Source of the DNA: Nemopilema nomurai
Lineage: Eukaryota; Cnidaria; Scyphozoa; Rhizostomeae; Rhizostomatidae
Direction of reading: 5' to 3'
Length of the DNA: 64,000 nucleotides
Assembly (NCBI GenBank): GCA_003864495.1
Contig: ML133432.1
Coordinates: 1,116,001 to 1,180,000, forward strand
The position numbers were made by a program, and so were the translations under genes. Below the pieces are notes generated by a model. The model made no database searches. It was given only the letters and a program-made list of their open reading frames with translations, and had not been told where the DNA came from. Every line of letters starts with the position of its first letter. The stretch's first letter is position 1. Shown here piece by piece: positions 50,694 to 61,639 of the stretch.

Positions 50694-51447
50694 GTTCAAC
50701 TGCGATTGAATGGTCATATTATTCTGTGATATGAATAGTCGTATTACACTGTTGGAGGGAGGCCTAACTTCTAGAATTGCTATTCTTGTCATTTATGCAA
50801 ACAGGTTTTTTTCAGCGAGGGCAACCCTTTTTGCAAGAGCTGACTGTTCGCCTTTTTCATGTTTTTCATGGTCAAATTCAAGACCATTTCTGGCGTCCAG
50901 AACTGGCCATCCGTAAAATTCAAGGCCACCTTTGGATGCTTGCTTGGACGATTTACGGCGCGCAAAGGATCATTGTTACCCATGACTCTCTGACGAGGCC
51001 TCGTGAGACGTCTTGACATTAGGGCTTGCCAAAATCCACAAATGGTTCCCTAGGCTCGTGGCCTTTGAGATTTCTAATCATAAACAATGTACATTACCAA
51101 AGTTCTCTGCATTTCGCTGCTATCCGGAGCACTCCAATCATTCTTGCTGCACCTTGACTTTACTTGAAATCTGAGCGATAAAATATTTATTACTTCAGAG
51201 TTATGCTAAGAGTTATGCAAGAGTACATCGTGATCTTTTTTCAAGGCACGACTCGGTCCCTATCATGCACAGAACGAAGCTGTTTTAAAAAAGATCACAT
51301 TTTGAGATAAAAGATAGCCCAGAGATTGTTATTCGTACCCGCTGTTAACTACGAGATTGCTTCAAAGTTTCAAGAGAACACACAGTGGCGGTCCGAAGCG
51401 ACTGCTTGTTCATCGTGAACGTGATCTCCACTCTGTACGATTTTTTT

Positions 51448-51488
51448 ACGATTGGTGGGTTCGCTTGAACGATTGGTGGGTTCGCTTG
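51448..51488 (+). repeat. Two-copy 20-21-bp tandem repeat
   Basis: 'acgattggtgggttcgcttg' occurs twice in tandem with one extra base between. A diverged 'acgattgatgggttttcgg' lies at about 51890. Confidence 0.85.
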
Positions 51489-52462
51489 GTGGTCATGCCC
51501 CTCCCAATGGTGTGATTTTCCACCGAGAAATTTTAAATTTAAGAGATAACCAATACATAAATTTAACGTTTAAATGAATAAGATTTTGCATATCAAGAAA
51601 CTAGTTGTATGTCAAACTAACAAAGCAAATTCTCAATCACATTTCATTTCATTTTTGGTGACACTATAAACACATGAGAGCTTTGATTGCGTAATTTTGC
51701 GGAAATCAGAGGTCTCACATGATATCTAATCTATTCAAAAAGGAACTTGAAAAAAAGCTAATCGGAGCAGAGCCTAGCTATGTCAAGTCTGAAAAACATA
51801 TATTTCATTTTAACGAAAATTTGTCCAGGCCCCCTTTCTTTTTTAAATGGCCCTCCCAAAACTCAAGCGCTGGATCCGTTCCTGCTTGTACGATTGATGG
51901 GTTTTCGGCAAAAAGATCTTTCTTAGACCTCAAGCCTCGCATATCAACTAATACTGGATAAACAATGTTGAAACATCAACCAGCTTTTGTGGGACAATAT
52001 TATAACATATAAAGAATCATATGAAAGTGGAAAAATTTCATTGAGACATTTCTTGTAAATTTTCGTTTCTGGTCATGAATCTTTTCTGCATTTCATAACG
52101 AGAATGACGTCATATCTCTAAAAAGTTTTCTGGTAAGATCTTAAGTTACTGAGAATGAACGAGAACTTTGCAATATCAACTGTACTCAACATGGATGAAA
52201 TCGAGTTGTTGGCTCGAGTAACCTGTTTTGGAAAGTTGTCTATATGTCTCAAGGCTATCTTGTCTTTATACATTTGCAAACTTTCTTTAATGGGTAATAT
52301 TGTATACGCATTTTACAAATAACCCAGGTTGGGGAAAGAGTCTCATTGGATTGCCACACCTTAATAACGTCAATGGTACACAAGAAACCCTGCTAATGAA
52401 GGCTGTTGCCCTCCTGTCGAAACTTTTGTGGCATGGTTTGTTAAGAAGCACTAATAAAGGGT

Positions 52463-52550
52463 GAGATTATTAATGATTGTTAATGATTAATGATAGGGAT
52501 TGTTATAGAGGATAGGCATAGAGATTGTTAATGATTAATGATAGGGGTTT
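52463..52550 (+). repeat. Tandem duplication, 'ttgttaatgattaatgatag' type
   Basis: Two ~22-bp copies (near 52477 and 52525) and partial ones around them form an imperfect local duplication. Confidence 0.75.
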
Positions 52551-55500
52551 TAATGATTTCCTTTTCACCTAGCTTTTGCTGTTGCAAAATAACTGCATGA
52601 TCTGGGAGAAATTCCAATGGACAGAGTATACTGCAAGCATCAAGTGAAAAGTTCTCAGTTTTCAGCAAACATTTTCCACTGCAAGCAAGAATGCACGTAA
52701 GTTTTCATTCATAAAAACATGCAATATGACAATTTTCAGTTGCATTGGTAATGATGCATAGCAAATTTTTGTTAGATAGTTCAATTGAATGAGCCAACTG
52801 CAATGTTTTGAATAATTTAGCATACATTATGACGTAACGTTACTTGATTAGCTGTAGAGCAAAAGGGCAGGGAGTGGAACGCATAGCACAGGAGCATACA
52901 TGATCAAGGCCTTTTAAGCAACTTAACACCAGCTACTGGGAAGTAGAAAGATTTGAAGATAATCGACTCCAGGCATGCGATTATATGATCATCGATAGTG
53001 GTTTTTATTGTGACAATACATTATTGCGTCTTTGACTTTATTTTTCACCAAACTATTTCAATGTTTTTCAATAACATTAAACCGCTATTGGAAAGGAGAA
53101 TAATGTTAATTGTGTTCATCTTAAATGATGTAAAGCGAAGGATAGAATATTTCTATATACGCTTATCATTCCATAGTAAATACGACTTATTTAGAAAAAA
53201 TAATGGCCAACAGATTACTTTATTTATAAAATTTGCGTTGACTTTAGGTGCTTGTCACAAATGCACGAATTGAAGTTTGGAAATTGAGGTAGACTTCAAT
53301 GCCAACACGATGGAGTATTTTCATAATTTTTGCAAGTTCTGCTGTTTTGCTGTGGTGTAGTTCTATTGCTTATCAAAGCTGGCCCGTTTTGGTCATTCAT
53401 CTAGCAATCTGCCCGAGAAAAACGAGCTGGACATTGCAGTTTCTTCTTCAATAAAGACAAGAAAACCATTTCAACAGCTACAGGTACTTGCCAGCTATTA
53501 CGTCATCAATTGTCTTGAACATTTCCCTTGACATGGAAGTCTTCATAGCATGAAGTACAAGAGAACTGCAGCGTACAAAGGGCCTCGATTTCCTGTGAAT
53601 TTTTCAATAGGAACTCGTTAGCGGTCCCTTTTGCTTAGCTAAGTAGGTCCCTTCATGTTGGAACTTGAAACCCTTTGATTTTTTTGGCAGGTGGAAGATC
53701 CGAAGTGGCTTGGTTGGCTTCAAGAGACCAAATCTTCAGTGATTTTGTGCCGGGCCTAAAAGAGAAAAAGGTGTGATCCACTGTATTGCTATTGTCAGAT
53801 ATTAGTACCAAAGATAAGTCTGAAGTTTAATGTAGCTGCTTCTTTCTTTGTCACTGTGAATGAGCAAGTTTAGAGACTACGGTTGAACTTAGACTTGTTA
53901 CTTGTTACTTGTGCGATTGTACAAACATCACGTGTAGGTAACGGAACGAACTTTTAAACTCAGAGATAGGCAAGTTAACTAATAGGAAATGACTGTTTAA
54001 TTGTTTTTGTCGTTCTCCTTGGCAATTTCCTCACAAATTAACTTTGTTGCAAAAATTATCGCAGCAACTGACTTTTAGACATTCTTTTTTTACTGTAAGG
54101 CCAAAACGCCCACTTTCGCCTTGAGCCTTCAATAGGAGTAGCCTTAGATTATTCCTTCTAAACAATCATCATACAAATTTAAGGTGTATTTTTACTTCCA
54201 CAACTCCAGAGCATCCACGAAGATGGACAGCTTACGATTTAGCAATGTGGATGTATTAATGGGCGTGGGGATCAGGTTTCGTTGTGACTTAACTATTGAA
54301 AGTCAATATATACAGAATCTATCATTTGCATTGACCTTCTTGCTTAAAATGCAAACACTTCTCGAAGCGTAGATAAAAAACCAACGACTAGTGCAACTTT
54401 CTTTCGTGCACGTCGATCAATATTGACAAAAAACAGGTTCACCAGCTGGTTGAAAAACTTTCTTTTAGATAACCGAGACCCATGCATAAGACACACCACA
54501 GGCGTCTTTTGAACAAAGCAAATATTTTATCTAATTGTATTGTTCTTCTTCCTTTTAAAGCAAATATCCTCGCACCTATAGCTAGCTTGTATTGAGCCCG
54601 AGAAATGGAATTCTGACGTCCAGGAACAAACTCAAGCTTTCTGATACACATTTTTTTCCTTTTCACCGTTCCTAGTGAATCGTTTTAATTTTTGACACCA
54701 GCTTGAGTAATGTATAGTGCAATGAAAAAACCCGCGTTTTACAGACGTATGCATGCTTCTACAGGTTTCTGCAGGGGCCCCTCGTTGGTGCTCAGTTTTG
54801 GACCAATCCAAAATGGTAGCAAACAATTTCAGAACCAGCGAATACAACAAAAAATTCTTGTCGGTTTGTCTTGACTAGACGATGAGAAAATTAGATGATT
54901 TTGCGTTTCTTCACTCTCTTCACTTCATTTGCCCACAAAGTTGTTGATTGTGCAGATGTGTCTATTGTTGTTCAGATTTCTTCACTGCATTTCTTTTTAT
55001 CCTCCTTTATTGAATGCACAAACTTTTTCATTCAATTCCTAGGAGCTATATTCTGTTGTACAAAAAAACCTGTTGTCCTCCTCTAGTGTGTTAATGCAGT
55101 CAAGAAATTAAAGTGAAAGTCTCCGATTCTTTTCATTTGTTGTCACTAATTATCTCGAGCCAAAACAGCATAGCGGAAAGAACAGTAGGACGGTATTGTT
55201 AGGTCTTGTAACTGTCTTGTTGCTATAGTGACTGATGGGCATGCTCATAATTAAACACTACAACATAATAAAAAAACGTCTGTGTTCTGAGCTTTTCACT
55301 AATGAAATTCTGTTACCTGTAATAAAAAAGCGAGGATTATGCAGTAATGCAATGTTATCTTTTATCTGCTTGTGTATAAACTAATATCATTAATAAAACA
55401 CGATTCATTTGCAACGGTTTGAATTAAGCGGGCTTCGGTATATCTGTATCTATATTGGCGCTGAGGCAGGTCGAATGCAGGCCATTGTGTGGGAATTAAT

Positions 55501-56954
55501 GAAAAGTTGGTAACATCGCCACACTCTATATTCCTGCACCCCTAAGACCACTCCCTAATTTAAACCCGGAATTCCAACTTTTCTCCATGCTTATGGTATC
55601 TTGATATATGTTGCGAAGAAATATATAGTCAAATGTTTCAGCATACACAGTTTTTTATAAGAATAAAGTCTATAAGAATTCAAGAGACCAATATTGTTAA
55701 AATTCAAGAATAATTTGAGATTAATAACAGTCTTAATCAAGACTAAAATTTCTCCTCAATCTAAGTTTTATCCAAAAGCAAAACATCTGTCGCTTTGATG
55801 CTATGTACGTAATGTATTAATATATATTTGCCTCAGGATTATATGTTTGTTTAAAATGGCTCTGACGAAGGATTAAAGCCGAAATTGAAGTAAGAACTGC
55901 CTTGGCTACGGCCAAATCTCCAGTGTTGGCTTCGGAGATTCCTCGTTCAATTCATTGTGATGCATAGCTCAGTGGCACGAGCGTTTGTTTTTGAAGTAGC
56001 AACTGGAGTTTTATTCCGACCAAGAATGGCTCAATACTATTGGGTAGCACCCGTATATAAATATGATCATCATATGATGTATGATATATATATATATAAT
56101 CACAAGGCAAATATTTTGTTGAAATTTATGAGAAAGCAACACATCAGAAAAGATTTAATATTTTTCTATGATCTTAAGGCAAATTTACACCTTTAGGCTC
56201 ATAATCAAAAATGTTTAAGAATATTGAGGCTCAGAGAAAAAACTAGGTTATCTTGTAAAGAGAAGTGTGCATCGATCCTGTTGTCGAAGCAGACACTTGA
56301 ACTCTATTTTCTCAGATATTGAGTAGTAGAGAGGGAACTTTATACTTCCATATCACGTTTAGTAGTGGATCAATATAATATTATCCCATAGAACCTTCCG
56401 ACGTCCTAAAGCGTCTAATTTTCTGGGAGGGAAATCCACAGCGAGTTTGCCAATGATACTAGCTGTTGGAGGAAAGGTAGTCTTCAAAGTTGATTCATGC
56501 TTTTAGGCGAAATACCCTTCTAGAGCACTGGCCCATTTTTCAACAGAAAAACCGTTCCTAGTCTATTTTGATCAAAGCTTAATGACAAGTTGCTAGAGTT
56601 CTCAATAACCTTTGTCCGCCTGTTTGCAGATGAGATCGCGTTGTGAAAATCCACTAACATTTACCGTGCTCATTATCAGAGCACAACTTGCTATCTCTGC
56701 AGTCTTGGACGGCACCGAACTCGTAAACATGCGATCCACTGCGGTGGCAATAAGCACTCACAGGATGCCTAATCGTTGCTTGAGGAATATACCTGCAGTT
56801 CTCTCTAGGCTTCTCGGCTCGACAATGCTACGCTCGATTTCGGGTTAAGACAGCGTTCAGCTGCTCACTCCGTTGTTTTGCTACACAAAGCATCAATTAC
56901 GTTCGGTATATCGCACGTATCCGCGTCTCTTTTTGCAGCATTGTTCAGTGGCAC

Positions 56955-56960
56955 TATAAA
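56955..56960 (+). promoter_or_regulatory. TATA box of the potassium channel gene
   Basis: TATAAA in 'gcactataaaactacat', about 170 bp before a strong donor (cgag|gtaagg at 57126/57127). A transcription start near 56985 would yield a 5' untranslated exon of roughly 140 nt that splices to 58759. Confidence 0.5.
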
Positions 56961-56980
56961 ACTACATCTGCAAAGCTGAC

Positions 56981-57126
56981 ATGTCCAGAATCGTGAATAC
57001 AGAGAACGTGGGTGAGAGCCAGAAGCTCTTCGGAATATGAGAACGTCGCCCAGGAGTACCTAGCGTGGACAACGTTTTAGCCAACTTGATACAAGAATGG
57101 ACTGGCTTTGCGAGGCCTAACGAGGT
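56981..57126 (+). other. Putative 5' untranslated exon of the Kv gene with two short uORFs
   Basis: uORF1 (56981-57040) encodes 19 residues. Its TGA overlaps the ATG of uORF2 (57037-57063, 8 residues) as ATGA. The exon ends at the donor cgag|gtaagg. The next exon begins after tctttag at 58758. No in-frame ATG precedes the main start at 58792, and an in-frame stop lies upstream, so this exon is non-coding for the channel. Confidence 0.45.
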
Positions 57127-58791
57127 AAGGATTTTTTCATCCTTCGCCCATTTCATGCATACACTTCTCCAAATAGCCATTGCAAATAAGTTTCCTCGCA
57201 TTGAAAGCATTATTTTACAATACCATTTTATCAAAATTTACTCGAGAAATTTTCGTTCCGTTTAGTTATGATTTCATTTTGAATGAAGTGAAAAGTTTTT
57301 GCAATAAAAATTCAAACTATTTGGCTCGATATTTCGAAGCCTATGTGATAAGCCAATTTATTGCGCAAAACTTGTCGACTTATTGTTATGAATTCGTCGC
57401 AATGTCTTTCCTACGAAATCGTGGCAAATTTCTCAAGCACAGGTACCTCCTTGTGTCTGTTACACATTGGTGTACTGTGCAAAGACAATGCCTGTTTCTT
57501 ACAGGCAAACGCCATTAATGTTTCGACTGTTTCTGGAGACAATAAAACGAAGACATTCAAGGACATTTTGAATGAGTCATCGCCTGTAGTCTATTATATA
57601 CTCGAACACTTTCTGCATAGCAGTCTTATTTCTGTTCATCTGGGCCTGACGAAGCCCAGCGTTCCCAAGCAATCAATCCTTGCATATCCTTAGGTCAAAG
57701 CATGTACTGCTTGGTTCTTACTTACTACAACTACAAATCTAAATTTATTTCTGGAAATAACAAAGTCCCTGTTTGAAACTTTCGTGCTGTTTAAAGCCCA
57801 ACAAGGGCGCTCTTTCCCATCTCGCCTATAGCAAGCGACACTTATCAGCTCAACTTCACTCAATCAGCAGCCCTCTTTTGGCTGGGATTTTGGCTTTTGA
57901 TGAACATAAGTAAACAAATGCAATGACCTTCTCTAAAATTAGCCGTGTAATTAAGCTATGGTCTTTGGTAAACAAACGAATAGATTCCCATTGAAACTAA
58001 CGAATAGGGAAGGATCTAGATTAGCAATGAGCGGATCTCTGCATATATCTTGTTTATGATTATCCCAAAGACAATCACGACCAGACACACGCCTAAAATT
58101 TGAACACCAACACTGTCGAAGAAAAGCTACTTTCAAGTGGAAGCTATTATCGGAAAATTAGAAAAACTTATAAAATATTATATTTTGTAGATCACTTCGA
58201 TCAGCCGTAAACTTTTAAGAATGTCAATATACATGCCCAGATTTTGTCAGCCTTTGATTCAAGTATTTTCAAAGGTAGAGCTTTTGGATAAAAGGAGCGA
58301 AATGGTTAAAATCGGGCGTTCTAGGGGAACCCTCACTTCATCTCACTATGGAACCATGTCGAAGATTCATACTTTTATCATTTCATTTGCAAGAACATTG
58401 TGTAAGTCGAAACGCGATCTACTTGGAGTTATTTTTGACTAGCGCAATTCATTCAGCTGTGCTTTGAGCGCATGGATCTTTCTTGCAAGACGTATTTCTT
58501 TATCTTGTTCGTTTAAAAATGTTTATTGGCCCAAATCTTACGCAACTGTGAGGCTTATCTTTGCGCCGTGCTCTGCAGAGATTGGCAAGACTTTCCTGGT
58601 TTGAATTCATTGCAAATAGTTCGTGTTTATAATTTCAGGATATACATCAAAGCAGAACCTGACCATTCTTAGCCAACTTCATTAAAAACTTACTGATTTT
58701 GCAACCACCAGAAGCCACCATAATTTCTCTTTGACTTAATAAAGATTTACTTCTTTAGGTGGACGTTCTGCCCTGCAAAGCAGCATTAATC

Positions 58792-61639
58792 ATGTCGGAA
58801 GAAGACGAGAGAATCGAGCTGCTTTCTCCAGTTCACTGCGCTGGACAAAATAAAACTGAAAAAAATAGCCAGAAGGCACCAAAGGAGGACCCAATTATTA
58901 CAATCAATGTAAGCGGCCGCAAGTTCCAAACGCTTGAGAGCACTCTGGCGAGATTTCCTTCTTCTCTACTTGGAAGCCAGGAGTCCCGCAAACAACTAAG
59001 GCGAGACGAGAATGGGGACATTTTTCTAGATAGAAATCAGAGGGCCTTTGAAATTCTGCTGACATTCTATCAAACAGGTATCTTTGACGAGCCAAGTGGT
59101 GTTAACTTAAATGTGTTCAAACACGAAATTCGCTACTTTGGTTTGGTGGACGAAGCGATCGAATGCGGAGTGAAAGACCTCATAATTAGGCCGGGCATTT
59201 TTCCTAAGAGGAAATGGCAAGCCACGCTTTGGAATGTTCTAGAAGAACCGCAGTCTTCGATAGCTGCTAAGATTGTTGCTGTTGTCTCACTTGCTGTTAT
59301 TGTCATTTCGGTGATCGTCTTCTGTTTGGAAACAGAGCCGAACATAAAGTCCGCGCAGTACAAAACCACGAGTGTGGCCATTCAGTACTTGGAGCTCATT
59401 TGCATTGTTTACTTCTCCGGGGAGTTCATTTTCCGATTAATCGCCTCCCCCAACAAGCTGCGTTTCTTCATCGACTTTTTGAACGTTATTGATCTGCTTT
59501 CGATCGTGCCATTTTACATCACAATCGCTACGAAATCCGAGGGGCGTGTCTCTATTTATTTCTTGAGAACTATACGGCTTGTTCGCGTTTTCCGCATCTT
59601 CAAACTTTCGAGATATTCCGGTGAAATGAAAATCCTTGGCAAAGCCCTTATCGACAGTGCCAGGGAACTGTGTGTCCTTCTGTTCTTCATCATCCTCGGA
59701 GTTATCCTGTTCTCCAGTGCGGCCTTCTACGCTGAAGACGGGACGAGTGATACCATGTTCAAGAGTATCCCAGGCGCGTTTTGGTGGTCGATAGTCACCA
59801 TGACAACTGTCGGTTATGGAGACGAGGTACCAAAGACAACCGGTATGTTGTCCCATCAGGTCTTTTTACTTGCTTAAAAATTTATGGGTAGAAAGCTCTT
59901 CCATTTGAAAGAATGCTTTAAGCTGTACTGCAAGTTCTTGAATATTTCATGCTAATAGCCCCGAAAAAAACGAACACTTGAGTCTTTTAACACTTATAAG
60001 AAAGAGGATTGGGATAAAGAAACAATGAAATGTACTTCTGGTTGTTAGGATAAACAGATCAGAGCAACCACCATGTGTCAGGAAATTGTAATTCGCCGAG
60101 CTAGAACCATAAGTACAGTAGTCCAGCATATAGGAAATGCAGACTTTTTAAAAAATAGCCTCTTTGAAAAGGAACTGGCGAAGGTCTGAAAAAATCTTGC
60201 TTCTTATTCAAAAATTTTCATATAATTTAATCCTTTAAAAACAGAACAAAACACTAATTATTCTACACTGGTCAAATGAAATAGAATTTTGAATGCAAAC
60301 TTAGCAAGAAGCGCTTTTGAGGAATATTTCTAGCGTTTCCTCAAAATTACAAATAAAACATTACAAATAAATCAAAATATGGAATATCTATGACAATCCT
60401 TGAGTTTGTGTCTGAGTAGATGATCTGTAGCATAATAAAGTTTTTTGTTTAAGAAACATTACCATGGCTTTTAGTGTAAATCTCATTTTAAAAGAAACAT
60501 ATCAGACCTGAAATCTGTTTCAACAAAAAGTTGTTTCTTATATGTGGGACACTACTATGTATGAATTTTCTCCGCTTCTTTATTTTCTATAAAGTTGGAG
60601 TTTGTTTATCTCTCCATATCAGTCTTGAATCGCACACACGCTAGAAAGATGTTAATTGCAATTTGCTTCATAATATGTTATTTGTTGAGATAATGAATAG
60701 GTTTTAGCTTCAGTGAGAGAAGTTGAAGTGTGTTAGCCAGAATTTGAATCAGAAAACTACGCCATAAAAACAACTTTATTAAACATTCTCTATTGCTCAA
60801 CAAGTTAAAATAGCAATACCTTGAATAACTTTGTCGCAGGACTGAGCCGAAAACGATCCATGAAGCTATTATAGCTAAAGCAAAATTTTAACTGAATGTC
60901 TACTCAAAAAAGTGTTAGCTTCACACTTAAATGATATAAGACTAGGCTCAAAATGCATCTTTAAAGTTCTTTAAAGTGTTAAATAAACATCGAGTGAATG
61001 TAAATGGAGGACTAAATGAGCGGTTTGCCCCAGGACCTGTCGCTGGGAAGGAGATTGCGATTGGAGAACAGCTGAAAAGAGCTCCAATACTTCTGGGTAC
61101 ATTGAAAGCATCAATGTAACTGATTTCCTTACAATTTCCAGATGAATGAGCCCACTGATGCTTTCCATCTTTTATTAAATAGGCGATGCATTGATAAGGC
61201 TTTATAGAGTATTTTCAGCCTATTCTTTGGTGAAAAGAAGGCGTCAACATAGGCAAGGCACTGAGTGCAGGCATTAATAGCTAGGAAATACATCAAAAAT
61301 TTAGAAAAGGATTTCTTTGTCGTGTACGAAATCTATTTTTGAGGCATTCATGACACCATCTATTTTCCATTTGTTGCAGTTGGCAGATTGGTCGGTGCTG
61401 TGTGTGCCATGTGTGGTATTTTGGTAATAGCAATGCCTATTCCCATCATTGTAAATAATTTCACCAGGCAGTACTTGCGGCTGGAGCCAGTCTCTAAGTA
61501 TTGGATACAGATCAAGGCTGAAGAGCAGTTGCAAGGCAGAAAGAAGCTGTTCAGTGGTATACCATTGCCTAAGCTTTACCTCGATCAAAGGAATGGTAAT
61601 TTAGAGGAGGTCAAAAGCGACGTCGACAATAATTTATAA
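58792..61639 (+). CDS. Shaker-type (Kv1-like) voltage-gated potassium channel
   Basis: Plasma-membrane tetrameric K+ channel subunit of 436 residues in two coding exons, 58792-59842 and 61380-61639, joined in phase just after the pore. The T1 tetramerisation domain spans about 35-125 and lacks the zinc-binding HxxxC-CC set of Kv2-4, as in Shaker. S1 is ~158-180 (VIVISVIVFCLETEP), S2 ~198-218, S3 ~228-246. S4 carries R259, R262, R265, R268, K271 and R274 at every third position. S5 is ~290-312. The selectivity filter TVGYGD is at 339-344. S6 (~352-378) has PIP (370-372) in place of the usual PVP, then VNNF. The tail is short (about 58 residues) without the C-terminal PDZ ligand of vertebrate Kv1. 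The exon begins at 58759, but the first ATG is 58792, followed by MSEEDERIELL. The second exon could be spliced alternatively. Family identity is firm; subtype orthology is not. Confidence 0.95.
59843..61379 (+). other. Intron between pore and S6 of the Kv gene
   Basis: GT-AG intron (gtatgt...ttgttgcag) of 1.5 kb. Reading through the donor adds about twenty codons before a stop near 59877, which would give a channel lacking S6. I see no repeat or RNA gene in it. Confidence 0.8.

Larger units (their letters stand above)
48507..56954. other. Long intergenic region without a supported gene
   Basis: I find no chain of exons with a recognisable protein in these 8.4 kb. It holds small tandem repeats (51448-51488, 52463-52550), a copy of the dispersed retroelement repeat (50672-50693) and a possible exon pair at 53403-53774 that I cannot assign. 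Distal regulatory sequence for the potassium channel may lie here. Confidence 0.5.

Noticed and set aside
57180..57693. Two overlapping frames of about 110 codons after the Kv 5' exon
   Set aside because: They lie within the inferred first intron, have no domain, and use frames incompatible with the channel exon.
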